Source: Avena insularis
Lineage: Eukaryota; Streptophyta; Magnoliopsida; Poales; Poaceae
DNA: 64,000 bases
Assembly (NCBI GenBank): GCA_023614405.1
Contig: CM042694.1
Span: forward strand, 483,635,392-483,699,391
Direction: 5' to 3'
Shown: one piece after another, positions 43,707-55,382 of the stretch
How positions within the stretch are numbered: the stretch's first letter is position 1
How the letters are laid out: every line of letters starts with the position of its first letter
Position numbers and translations under genes: made by a program
Notes under the pieces: generated by a model
Seen by the model: only the letters and a program-made list of their open reading frames with translations
The model's database searches: none
What the model was told of the DNA's origin: nothing

Positions 43707-45509
43707 TGACGAGGGTTTACCTCGTCAATGCCCATTGTTATGGACTTGGGTTTTGGAGAAGGAGGGAGCACTGGAGGCATCAATCGGCTAGCAAACAAGC
43801 ATACAGGGACGCAAGATTTACCCAGGTTCAGGCCTCGTAGAGGTCCCTACTCCTGCTTGTCTGCCCTTGGAATTATCGAGGGAGTCGAAAGTTATAGGGG
43901 TGCACAGATGCAATCTGGCAATGGTTGTGGAAACTAGGGTTGTGATTGTCCTCCTTGCCGCCCCCTAGCCTTTATATAGATAGGCTAGGTCTCGGGTAGA
44001 AGGTCGAGGCGGTTATAGATTATGGTTCGTCCTTTGAACTTTCTATCTTAAGCTTTTGCTTGCACCGCAAGCAATCAGAGAGTCCGTGGGTCACCCGAAT
44101 TCTTCATTGGGCCTTGGCAACGTCGTGGGCTTCTGCCCTATCGGGACCGTATATGCCAAATTCGAGTACCTGTAGGGTATACCCATGTCAGTAGCCCTAG
44201 AGTGTCCAATGGAATCGCAGATTTGACTGGAGACTTTATGAAGTCTTTCGAGTGCATGACTGAGCATTTTTTGAGTGTTCTATTTGTGTCATAGGGATTG
44301 TTGATATACGTGCCTGATTTATCCAATGTATCGGTATCAGTTAACTGCCTTAGGGCAAAACAATGCAATCTACTCAAACTCGAGTCCTCAGACTCGAATT
44401 CGGAAAAGTGCTGGCGTAATTCGACTCAGGCCGTGGAGGTCTTACAGGAGTCGAATTCCAGTGTATAAATGTGAGCACTCGATACGTCCGTCAAGACATG
44501 TTCATCGTACCGGTAGGTACGGATATATTTCTGGTAGTGCCCAGCAGATGCGTTGCTACGCCTTATTCAGGTCTTATCTTCACGCTGTAAGCGTGGCATC
44601 CGAATTTTTGTCATCGTGGAGATGATTCTTGTGGCCTAGGAGATGTAATCTCTTTGTAGGGAAAATATCATTCGAGTGTGGATGTTATCGACACACAGTA
44701 CGATGTGCAAGGAAAAGTAATGATAGGGTGCGCGACCAGCGCTCCCTATGGGAGTAGACCCCGAGTCCCTATTCGAGTCGTAGACTCGAGTGGGGACTAA
44801 AAACATTTTGCGACTGTTGTCGTCTTTTGTTGCTTGTTTCAGTCGAATGTGCTTCCAGCGCTCCCTATGGGAGTAACCCGTAATTCACAATCGAATCGTT
44901 AATTCGAGTGAAGGATTTTTGTGAAGCTTATATACCTGTATAAAAATTATTTCAGGTGCACGGCCAGCGCTCCTGTTAGGAGTATCCCCCGAGTGCTTGG
45001 TTGAGTCGAAGACTCAAGCAAGGACTAAAGTAGTCAAAATGTTCTTCTGCTAGAAACTATGACGTCAGTGCTGACGACGTGATGACTTCAGTTGCCCGCG
45101 TGAGCGGCTTTAAAGGGACGTGACGAGCGGTGGGTCCCACTTTCTAACTTCGATTTGACTAGGCGTGTGTAATCTTCTGTTTTAACTGCGTCTCCTCGAT
45201 TTCCGCGCGTAATGGGAGTAGTGAGGGATGGTTCGTGATTCACCTTTGCCACGCGTCGATGGCGATGTGCGCCACACGTCCAATAGGGTTTCTGCTGGCC
45301 GTTGGATGAAATCCGTGAGGAGGTTAAGTAGTAGCACAACTGAGGAGGTAAGTAGCAGCAACAACACGGTAATTTTTCCTCATCTCTTCTTGCTCCCTCT
45401 TCTTTGTTGCTTTTCCGCTTAGTCTTTCTGCTTTGCACTTCCTCTTCGTGGCACTAGACCAGCTCCGTGTTTCCCCAGTTACTTCCTGCGCTCGCATCGC
45501 CATCGAAAG
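43707..45509 (+). mobile_element. gypsy-like LTR/leader preceding a PF04195-type gene
   Basis: Starts with the palindromic TGACGAGGGTTTACCTCGTCA at the copia junction, then CAAGATTTACCCAGGTTCAGG, typical of grass gypsy LTRs with a TGAC start. It contains the tandem hairpin array at 44736-45025 and a GC-rich leader ending at ATG 45510. LTR limits and primer site were not identified. Confidence 0.5.
44736..45025. repeat. three ~115 bp repeats with paired hairpins
   Basis: CCAGCGCTCC starts at 44736, 44854 and 44964. Each copy has a CTCCCTATGGGAG-type hairpin (CTCCTGTTAGGAG in the third). About 20 bp later comes a second hairpin such as GAGTCGTAGACTC, GAATCGTTAATTC or GAGTCGAAGACTC. Arms are kept while loops and spacers differ. 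A related GAGTCCTCAGACTC lies at about 44383. Confidence 0.8.
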
Positions 45510-45617
45510 ATGGGCAAGAAGATAGGAGGTTCTGCCACTGGATCTGTGGCCACCATTGCCGCCACCAAGAAGAAGGGAGGCGGCGCCACCATGGGCACTA
45601 GCACCGCCGGTGCTGGG
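45510..45617 (+). pseudogene. PF04195-type ORF, 5' segment (before element F)
   Basis: ATG 45510 opens a basic, Gly/Ala/Lys-rich N-terminus (MGKKIGGSATGSVATIAATK). The reading phase is exact at the element F target duplication (45613-45617) and resumes at 55383. The start was chosen because it is the first ATG after a GC-rich leader and the frame continues across the insertion. Confidence 0.55.
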
Positions 45618-46984
45618 TGATACGTCCAAAACGTATCTACTTTTCCGAACACTTTTGCTATTGTTTCTCCTCTATACTTGTGTGATTTGGATGCAACTAA
45701 TGTGAACTGACACTGTTTTTAGCAGAATTGCCTTGGTGTCTACTTTTTGTGCAGAAAATCAACTATCAGGAAAAATCCTGGAAAATATGCCAAAAATCCT
45801 ATTTCATCCGAAGACTCCAGGAGCCAGAATACGAGACGGAGAAGAGCCCTGGGGTGGCCACACCACCTGCTGGCGCGGGCCAGGCCAGGCCGCGCCAGGG
45901 GGTGGTGTGGGCCCCCTAGGCACCCCCTCGGCCTCTCTCTTCGCCTATAAGGAGCCTTCTGACCTAAAAACTTGGGGGGTTGACGTTTTTCGGAAGGAGT
46001 TCCGCTCGCCGCCATCACCGATTCCATGAAACAGCACGAAACTCCGTTCGGCACCTCGGGATGGGGAATTGGAGGAGATCATCGCCATCATCATCACCAT
46101 CGCTTCTCCATCGACCATCCATGTTTCTTCCATCTATGAGTGAGTAATCCCCTGCTGTAGGCTATAGGGATGGTAGGGATTGGATGAGATCGTTCATGTA
46201 ATGGCATCAGATTGTTAGGGCATAGTGCCTAGTATCTCTATTAGTGCTTTATGACTTTGTTGCAACTTTGTTGTGCTTAATGCTTGTCACTAGGGCCCGA
46301 GTGCCATGATCTGAGATTTGAACTTATTATTGATTCATTATGATAGTATTGTTTTGGGTCTTATCTACAAGTTGTATACACACGTCGTTGTCCGGAACCT
46401 ATGGCCCCGAAGTGACAGAAATCAGGGTAGTCGGAAGGGAAAGGCTTTGATGTGAGGATCACGTGTGTTCATGGAGTGTTAATGCTTTGCTCCGGTGCTC
46501 TATTAAAAGGAGCACCTTAATTTCCAGTAGTTCCCTAGAGGCCCTGCTGCAAACGGGCTGGCAGGACAAAAGATGTTGTGCAAGTTCTCATTGCGAGCAC
46601 GTATGACTATATATGGAACACATGCCTAGGATTGTCTAGTACTTGGATGCTTTATCTTATCTATCTGCAATTGCCCTATGTTCTGATTGCTATGTGAATT
46701 GTCTTGTCCATGCAACGCCCGTCCATCCATCCCTATGCCTACCGCACTCGAATCCCACTGTTTACTGCTTTTGTTACTACTGTCTTTGCTTTGCTATTGC
46801 TGTTACTTTACAATTCCTACTACAAAACTGTTGTGAGCAATATTGTTTCCAGGTGCAGCTGAATTGACAACTCAGTTGTTAAGGCTGATAAGTATTCTTT
46901 GGCTCCCCTTGTGTCGAATCAATAAATTGGGTTTCACTTCCCTCGAAAATACTGCGATACACCTCCTATACTTGTGGGTCATCA
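45618..46984 (+). repeat. 5' LTR of element F
   Basis: 1367 bp, aligned with 54001-55377 over its full length. A CGCCTATAAGGAGCC TATA-like box is at about 45943. The end ATACTTGTGGGTCATCA directly precedes the primer region. Confidence 0.95.
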
Positions 46985-46995
46985 AGACTATTTTC

Positions 46996-47013
46996 TGGCG
47001 CCGTTGCTGGGGA
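46996..47013 (+). other. primer binding site of element F (tRNA-Asp type)
   Basis: TGGCGCCGTTGCTGGGGA, one mismatch to the complement of the plant tRNA-Asp 3' end, 11 bp after the LTR. Confidence 0.9.
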
Positions 47014-47073
47014 GCATAGCTTTATTTATCAAGTTCACTTGGATTCTCTATTGTTCGCTGCTATCCATCCATC

Positions 47074-49643
47074 ATGGGTAAGTCTCGTGATGGCAAGGTT
47101 CCTATTTTACCATCCACTAGAAGAAGAGGTACGATTCTGAACACCTCTGTTGCTCTTGATTCACCGTCTGTTATAAGTAAACTCGTTACACCACCACATA
47201 CACATGCTACACACACTGCTACTACTGCTAAATCTGAAACTTCTGATGCTTATGATGCTGCTTCTACTGTGCTTGATAAGAGTGGTTCATTAGGTCCTTT
47301 CCTAGATGCTACGATTGCTAGAACTATAGCTGGAAATACCCAAACTCCTAATGAAGACACTACCACACCTGTTAGCTCACCTGAGTCTAGTGAGAGTTAT
47401 GATATTGAAGAATATTATGTTGAGATGATCGATGAGTTTATTAAAGAATGTAAGAACACCCATGGTAGGAGTGCTGCTAAGAGTCTCCTTGAGAGGCGTA
47501 CTATTAGACCCAAATTATATCCTGCTGCTAAGTTTGCTGCTTCTCCCATAAACATTATAGATGAAGATTATGATTTCTCTCTCGATCTATCCTACATAGC
47601 TATTGTCGAGAAAGAACCTTTTTGTGGGACTAAGAATGAAAGTGCGGTAGCACATATGAATGAACTTTCTACCATGAGTGGCTTGTTTTCTGATGATATT
47701 AAAATGCGTACTTACTTTGTTGCTAAGATTTTCCCTTTTCACTGAAAGGAGAAGCTAAAACTTGGTTTGGTAATTTACCTCCTAGATCTATTGATAGCCC
47801 TGAGTGCTTGTTTAATACTTTCCTGCAGAAATATTTTCCTCCTAGTGCTAGACATGCTGTTTTGCAGAAACTTTTTGATTTTAAACAGGGAGAAAAGGAG
47901 GTATTGCCTGAATCTTGGGCAAGGTTTTGTGCTTTGATTCATGCACAGGCTGGAAGTCCATTACCTAAGAATGAACTACTGGATATATTTTATAATGGAC
48001 TAACCGAGGAATCTAGGACATACCTAGATAGTTGTGCTGATTGTGTTTTCAGGAATAGGACTCCCAAGGAAGCTGAGGAATTAATGGCTAAAATAAGTAA
48101 GAATTATGAAGATTGGACTCCTCCTAAACAAGTTATTCCTAAAGTAATTGTACCTGAACCATCTATTCCTGTGCCTATTCCAACATCAAAGAAGAGGGGA
48201 GTTATTGAATTAAATGATGAAGTGATGAAGGAAGCTAAGAAATCTCTTAAGGAGAAGGGAATTAAAGCTGCAGATGTCAAGAATTTACCTCCTATAGAGG
48301 AATTATGTAAGCCTATTCCCTACTCACCCACGATTGACGTACACTCTCTCCAACACTTTGATGAAGGTGATATCCCTTACTCTAAACCTCCTGATCAATG
48401 CTTAGAAGAATTTGATATCTTTATTGTTAAGCAAGATAACTTTAATAAAAGGGTGCAAAATCATCTTATGGAAAACAGTAGAGCTATTGTTGAGTTGAAA
48501 GATATTGTGGAAAGAACCTCTAATGATGTTAAAATGATTGTTAAACACTTTCAAATGGTTCAAACTCAAATAGATCAACTCGTTAAAGTGCAAAACGACT
48601 TGCTAGTTAATGCTGCTAAAGAAAAACATGCTTATGAAATTAGAACTAGAAGTGGTGCTGCTACCCAGGATCCTCTATATCCTAAGGGGCATCCCAAAAG
48701 AATTGAGCAGGATTCTCAACAAGCTGAAAATAGTGGTTCTACTTGTAAGAAAAGGAAAAAGAAACATAAAACTGTTGTAGAACCCTCTGAACCTGCTATA
48801 GATCCTAATAGTATATCTATCTCTGATGCTGAAACTGAAAGTGGTAATGAAGAAAATGAAGTGCCTAATGAAGAAAAAGTTGAAGAAGAACCTGAAAATC
48901 ACACTAAGACTACTAAATACACTAAAGAAGATTTTGTTGCTAAGAAACATGGTAGTGAAAGAGAACCTTGGGTCCAAAAACCTATGCCTTTCCCTGATAA
49001 GAAACACAAGTCAAAGGAAGATGAACACTATAATAAGTTTTGTGAGTGGATGAAACCTTTATTGTTGCAAATTCCTTTGACTGATGCTATTAAATTGCCT
49101 CCTTACTCAATGTATATGAAGGACATTGTCTCAAATAAAAGGAAGGTCCCTAATGAAGAAATCTCTACTTTGCTTGCTAATTATTCCTTCAATGGTAAGG
49201 GTCCTAAGAAACTTGGAGACCCAGGGATTTCAACTATCCCTTGCTCTATTAAGAACAGTTATGTTAGAACTGCTTTGTGTGATTTGGGAGTTGGAGTTAG
49301 TGTTATGCCTTTCTCTCTCTATAAGAGGCTTCAGCTTGAAAAATTGATACCAACTGATATATCTTTGCAAATGGCTGATAAGTCTACCACTATTCCTGTG
49401 GGTATATGTGAGGATGTACCTGTTTAGGTGGCTCACAATTGCTTGATATTAACTAATTTTGTTGTGCTTGAAATGCCTGAAGATGATAATATGTCTATTA
49501 TTCTCGGGAGACCTTTTCTTAATACTGCAGGAGCTGTTATTAATTGTAATCAAGGAAAGGTGACCTTCAATGGCAATGACAAGGGACATACTGTCTATTT
49601 CCCCAAGAATATTGAAAGGACTTATGGTTTAAATTCAATTTAA
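47074..49643 (+). pseudogene. gag-protease polyprotein, element F
   Basis: ATG 47074 (MGKSRDGKVPILPSTRRRG), 60 bp after the primer site. It opens with a Thr/Ser/His-rich N-terminus, followed by an acidic region and a gag core (LPPRSIDSPECLF, FLQKYFPPSARHAVL, LDIFYNGLTEESRTYL). Next come a coiled-coil segment, a Lys/Glu-rich linker and a protease with CDLGVGVSVMP (Val where Ala is usual) and IILGRPFLNTAGAVI. Damage is slight: one missing base near 47740 and one TAG at 49425-49427, otherwise open to 49643. The whole would be about 855 residues. No reverse transcriptase follows, so this is a gag-PR passenger type. Confidence 0.9.
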
Positions 49644-50371
49644 CATGTTGAAGGAATTCAAGTTGGAGAAATATATTGTCCCATACCAAAAGAAAAATTT
49701 GAAACTATTATGATTGTGACCATTGCTATCAAAGCTGAGGTAACATAATCATTAGTGGAATACAAAGTTTTGTCTCATATGCAATTGTTTTGGTGGCAAG
49801 ACTTGATCAACCTTGCTAACAAAAGGATTCCATTGAACAAAACAATGTTTTCATTATGATTATCTCCGTTTATTTCTATCCTTTGTATTTTAGTTTTTGC
49901 TTTCGTTTAGTTTTCTTTGTGTTGTTAGTTTGCTTGCATGCTAGAACTTTTGTAGTTCTAGCCTTGTTTTGTCCTTGCATCATGTTTCCAAAAAGAAAAA
50001 AATCTTTCTGTCAGAAAAATCATTCTTCTATTTCTGAAAATTGCGCAAAAATAAAGTGTCTTGAAAAATTCCAGAAAATTCATATTAATTTTTTACGTGA
50101 AAAAGGGGCAGAGGAGTACCTGGTAGGTACCAGGGGACCCCACCAGGCAGGCACACCACATGGTGGCGCGACCAGACCTGGGTGGCGCCATGCCTTGGTG
50201 TGGGCCACCCCTGGCCCCCCACTACCTCTCTCTCCTGCCACTTTCTTCTCTCTCCTGGGTAAGATCCAGTTCACAGCTCAAAATCACGTTCTCTCTGTGC
50301 TTGCCCTCGATTTCTTCGATCTCTTTGCTCACCCCATCTTTTTTGCTGAAATTTGGAGCAATTGTTCCTTG
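49644..50371 (+). other. noncoding region and ORF2 leader, element F
   Basis: No gene. The second half is pyrimidine-rich with the GGTGGCGCG-type GC patch common in these LTR families, and ends in a transcript-leader-like CTTGCCCTCGATTTCTTCGA before the predicted donor. It lacks the hairpin array seen at this place in element A. Confidence 0.5.
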
Positions 50372-50591
50372 GTATGTGACTCCTCCCCTTATCCAAGTAG
50401 ATTTGTGTTTAGTGGATTGTATGTTGAGTATTTTGCTGTTGTAGGTGACTGGTTATGAGAGCTTGTAAGCTTGTTTGATGCTTAGAGATATAGTTTTGAT
50501 GCATGTTTAGGCTTCTTGCTAGTCCCTATGAGTAGAATCCTTCATCTTATTTACTTTGCAATCACTTGTTTAATAGGTGTTTAAATTTCAG
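50372..50591 (+). other. predicted leader intron upstream of ORF2, element F
   Basis: Donor TTG|GTATGTGA at 50371/50372 and acceptor AAATTTCAG at 50583-50591, 220 bp. The ORF2 ATG is 10 bp downstream. Size and place equal the 221 bp intron of element A. Confidence 0.6.
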
Positions 50592-50601
50592 AACAACAAG
50601 C

Positions 50602-51715
50602 ATGAACAACCACACTTTTGGAGAGATATTTGAGAGTGATGCACCTAGGAGGTCAAGGCCCTCAAGAACAGCCTCTCAAGCTAGAACATCATATAATGAA
50701 GACTTCATTGCATCACGTATTGGCAGTGAAAGAGATGATGGAGATGCTCACCCATCCTCTTTCCCTTGTTTTACTTTCTTGCAAGCTGCAGGTATTCTTA
50801 ATGATTTCTTGCTACTGATTGAGAGGGTTGGTTTGACCTCTTATATGCAAGATGAGAGTGCACAATACGCTATGCTCACCAAAACTTTTGTTGAGAGTTT
50901 CTCATTCACTAACACATCCTATCATTCTACCGTCTCATTTAAAATCTATGATATTCCCTTCACCATGCCTTTGGAGAGATTTTGCAGTATTGTAGGTGTG
51001 CGTATGATAGGGACCGTGAAGAAAATTCAAGGGCGGCCCGCTGATTTGTTGGAGCTTTACCGAGGGGTGACCAATGATGATGACCGCGTGGCGCAGCGCG
51101 GAAAGATAAGAAATATCCAACTCCCTGCTCTTAGATACTTTGCATTCTATCTTGCCACTAGTATTTTGGGTAGGGAGAACACTAGTAATATCTCCAACTA
51201 TCACTTAGCTTTCCTTGCTGCTGCCCTCAACAATGATACTCGGTACAATCTTGGCTCTCTTATTGCTTGCCGCCTAGCTGCTAGGGGGGCTTATCTATGG
51301 GGGCATCATTGCCTCGCGTGTAGTTGATGCATTAGATCTTTCTGTGGATCCTAATGATGTTATGCTAGCACCACAGAGGCTCGACCTTGTTGCCATGAAA
51401 ACTCATCACTTTGTCACTGCTACCTCTGATTTGAACAATCTGGTATATAGGATGCTTTTCACTGACAGGGATGAAAGGGAGATCCTTTTGCCCCAGCCTG
51501 CTTTGTTTAGTGTTGACAGGAGACCGTGGTCTCGCTCCAAGGAGGAGGTGGACGAGCAGCTTCGCTTGTTGGGTTTCCACGAGCAGCACCAGGAGGATGT
51601 GCCCTCCTATGATTATTCCGCACATTACGGAGGGATGTACTCTGGCTCGCACCAGGACGAGGGTACCTCCTCGTCGTACCCCGGTGACACTTCATCTTGG
51701 CCAGCTTGGGACTGA
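50602..51715 (+). pseudogene. Athila ORF1-type protein (PF03078-like), element F
   Basis: ATG 50602 (MNNHTFGEIFESDAPRRSRP). The body has FVESFSFTNTSYHSTVSFKI, then PFTMPLERFCSIVGV and IRNIQLPALRYFAFYLATSI. It stays open for about 228 codons to a G-run at 51282-51287, where one extra G shifts the frame. The rest (ASRVVDALDLSVDPND onward) is open to the TGA at 51715 and has a Ser/Gly/Tyr-rich tail. About 370 residues with a single lesion. It is related to element A ORF2 in size, place and leader. No membrane segment is evident; function unknown. Confidence 0.75.
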
Positions 51716-53986
51716 TACCCACTTAGGCCAAAAGCCTAAGCTTGGGAGGAGGTACGCCGACACCGCACTCATCTCCATATCATGTTGCGTCGGTTCTTTG
51801 TATATTCATGCTTTCGTTCTCTTTTTAGTTTTCGTTCTTCTTTGCTTTTGCTTTCTAAAAACACAAAAAGACTAAAAATATTTTTGTTGTTTCCCTTTGG
51901 TTTGCTTCTTCTTTTTGCTTTGGTTTGCTTGTTCCTTTTTGCTTTGTTTGAACTATTCGAAAAACCCAAAAAGATTTTTCTTTGCTTGTTTTTCTCTTTT
52001 GGTTTTTGTTTAAAAATCAAAAACACCAAAATTATTTGTCGTTCTTCTTTGGTTTTTGTGAGTTGGCTACACGGTTCGGCAGTTCTCAGTGGATTATTGG
52101 TTTCATATTATTATTCAAGCCACACAAGTGAAGAGCAATAATGAGGATTAATGACAACTTGAGACGTGGTAAGAGGATGGTAACGAACTCTATTTGTTTT
52201 CATTTTTGTACATATACTCATCATTGTGGGCGTGCTTAGTCTGTTCATGTAGAGTTTATGTTTTCTTTGGATGCTTAGTAGTTCTTGCTTTCTTGTGATT
52301 AGCTCCAGCTCGCTAATAGTTTGTAGCATGTCTCATGAATGTTTGCTTGCATTACTCTATTCATAAAGTGGTATGACATTGTGGTATCCTCCTCTGAATG
52401 TTTCATTTGATCGACTTGGCACATGCTCATGCATGCACATGACTGTAATAAACAGTTAAGCCTTGACGAATTATTTTTCCTTGAGGATCTTGAATCATTT
52501 TCATGCCATGAGTAGTCTTGTTTTGTTGCAAGCATGATAATAATAACTATTGCTCTCTCGTTTATCGCTCCCTTACTTTTTCTAGCCTTCACTTCCACTG
52601 AGTGTCTTACTCATGTTTCCAATTCCCTAAACCAAATATTTCCAAAGTGTCCACCATACCTACCCATTAGCATCATTTGCTACTTCCATGCATATTCAAT
52701 ATGCCTTGTTTTCTTCCGAATAAAATGTTTGCTTGTTATGAGAAAGTTAGTTAGTAAAGCTCTCACGAACTTGATGGCACACTTTATTTTCCGCACTTAA
52801 TAAACCTGAACCATTGTGAACTCTCCATGAAAGTTATATGCTTGCTAATTATAGGCTGGGGATTAGCAGAACCGTGCTGTCATGGGGAACGCTTTCAACA
52901 CTTGTAAATATATATACCCAGTTGATACCTTGATCTTTTGTTTGCGGATGTCGTCGGTGTGAAATAAAAGGGGAGCTTGTAAGTCCATGGAGTTATGTAT
53001 GTGTGTTAGAAAGCACTGTCGCTGGTCTAATCCATGCTGACATGGTGGAAACCTGCAGCGTAACCATAATGATATCTATGAAGCATTCTTCTTATAAAAA
53101 AAGAGAGTTATAGCTATTGAGAAAAAAAAAGAGTTTTATAAAAAGAGGAAAGAGAGAAAAAAGCACCATTTTCCCATGGTAAATAAGAAGATTGTTGAGA
53201 TACTCATTGTCTGCTTGCCTTGTCATTTTGATATGGGGGTTCTTCCGTATCATCGGGCAAGGGGTACCCCGTTGGTGATTCTCAATGATACGCACATACT
53301 TACGATGACAAGAACTTACCGGTAACTAAAGTTGAGTAGCATGAGGAGCGGCCCTCATACTCAAGGGACTTGGGATTTCCAGTTTATAGTCTGTCAAGCA
53401 TATAACTCAGATTGGACCTCACTTTCACCTTAACCACATTAAAGATGCCTATGATAGGGGCAATGAGAGCTCAAAGCTAACAAGTACCATACTTTCAGCA
53501 TTTGGAAGCCTTTCAAATTATTCAAAACTTTTTCCTTTACTTGTTGAGTCTCCACTTATTCTTTGAGCACCCTCTTGAGAGCATAGTTGTCTTTCTTTAT
53601 GTTTGTTTCATTACTTGATTATTTGTGTTATGACTTTGATGCTTGTATCCTTGATATCTTTACTTCTAGTCATCACTTGAACTTCAGAGGTGCCTTGACA
53701 TTCATAATCAAAGGCAAGCGAGATACCACTCTATCATACCTTTCTATGAGCATTGTAGTGTTGCTTATGTTTGTGCTTTGTGCTACTTATTATTCTTGAG
53801 TTGGAATCTCTTCATAGCTCACAATGACTACTAAGTAGACTCAGTTGCATACTCTTTATTATGAATTGTCTAAGTAGTTGATCACATTGCTGAGAATATT
53901 TACATCATATGAAGCAAATGTGTTCGTGAAAGTTCTTTTATCGCACTCAGTTTTCAACTGAATTGCTTGAGGACAAGCAATAAGCT
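51716..53986 (+). other. 3' noncoding block of element F
   Basis: No supported gene. A T-rich stretch (51780-52060, with paired ACACAAAAAGACTAAAAA-like runs) is followed by the block shared with B, C and D, including GCTCTCACGAACTTGATGGC near 52759 and GGGGTACCCC at 53261-53270. Confidence 0.75.
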
Positions 53987-53999
53987 AAGCTCGGGGGAG
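53987..53999 (+). other. polypurine tract of element F
   Basis: AAGCTCGGGGGAG one base before the 3' LTR start at 54001. Confidence 0.85.
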
Positions 54000-54000
54000 T

Positions 54001-55377
54001 TGATACGTCCAAAACGTATCTACTTTCCCGAACACTTTTGCTATTGTTTCTCCTCTATACTTGTGTGATTTGGATGCAACTAATACTGGCCTTTGTTTTC
54101 AGCAGAATTGCCTTGGGGTCTACTTTTTGTGCAGAAACTCAACTATCCGGAAAAATCCCCGAAAATATGCCAAAAATCCTATTTCATCTGAAGACTCCGG
54201 AACGAATCTGAGGCGGAGAAGAGCCTGGGTGGCCACACCACTATTGGCCTTGAGCCAGGTCGCGCCAGGCGGTGGTGTGGGCCCCCCAGGCACCCACTCG
54301 GCCTCTCTCTTCGCCTATAAGGAGCCTTCTGACCTAAAAACTTCGGGGGGTTCGACGTTTTTCCAGAAGGAGTTCCGCTTCGCCGCCACCACCAGATTCC
54401 ATGAAACAGCACCAGAAACTCCGTTCTGGCACCCTGTCGGGATAGGGAATTGGAGGAGATAATCGCCATCATCATCACCATCGCTTCTCCATCGACCATC
54501 CATGTTTCTCCCATCTATGAGTGAGTAATCCCCCGCTGTAGGCTATGGGGATGGTAGGGATTGGATGAGATCGTTCATGTAATGGCATTAGATTGTTAGG
54601 GCATAGTGCCTAGTATCTCTATTAGTGCTTTATGACTTTGTTGCAACTTTGTTGTGCTTAATGCTTGTCACTAGGGCCCGAGTGCCATGATCTCAGATCT
54701 GAACTTATTATTGATTCATTATGATAGTATTGTTTTGGGTCTTATCTACAAGTTGTATACACACGTCGTTGTCCGGAACCTATGGTCTCGAAGTGACAGA
54801 AATCGGGGTAGCCGGAAGGGAAAGGCTTTGATGTGAGGATCACGTGTGTTCATGGAGTGTTAATGCTTTGCTCTGGTGCTCTATTAAAAGGAGCACCTTA
54901 ATTGCCAGTAGTTCCCTAGAGGCCCCACTGCAAACGGGCTGGCAGGACAAAAGATGTTGTGCAAGTTCTCATTGCGAGCACGTATGACTATATATGGAAC
55001 ACATGCCTAGGATTGTCTAGTACTTGGATGCTTTATCTTATTTATCTGCAATTACCCTACGTTCTGATTGCTATGTGAATTGTCTTGTCCATGCAACGCC
55101 CGTCCATTCATCCCTATGCCAACCTTTTCGAATCCCATTTCTTGCTTTTGTTACTCTGTCTTTGCTTTGCTACTCTTTGTTACTTTACTATTCCTACTAC
55201 AAAACTGTTACTCTTGATAAACTATGTGAGCAAGATTGTTTCCAGGTGTAGCTGAATTGACAACTCAGTTGTTAAGGCTGATAAGTATTCTTTGGCTCCC
55301 CTTGTGTCGAATCAATAAATTGGGTTTCACTTCCCTCGAAAATACTGCGATACACCCCCTATACTTGTGGGTCATCA
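54001..55377 (+). repeat. 3' LTR of element F
   Basis: 1377 bp, TGATACGTCC...GTCATCA, collinear with the 5' LTR with scattered substitutions and small indels, which indicates an insertion that is not very recent. Confidence 0.95.
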
Positions 55378-55382
55378 CTGGG

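Larger units (their letters stand above)
45618..55377 (+). mobile_element. Athila-type non-autonomous element F (gag-PR plus ORF2)
   Basis: Complete element: target duplications CTGGG (45613-45617, 55378-55382), LTRs of 1367 and 1377 bp starting TGATACGTCC and ending GTCATCA, a tRNA-Asp-type primer site, gag-protease, a leader with a ~220 bp intron, an Athila ORF1-type protein, the shared 3' noncoding block and a polypurine tract. No reverse transcriptase or integrase is present in the 7.0 kb interior. It is inserted in phase into the PF04195-type ORF. Confidence 0.95.

Noticed and set aside
46996..47013. tRNA-Asp gene fragment
   Set aside because: Only 18 bases complementary to the tRNA 3' end, directly inside an LTR; this is a primer binding site.
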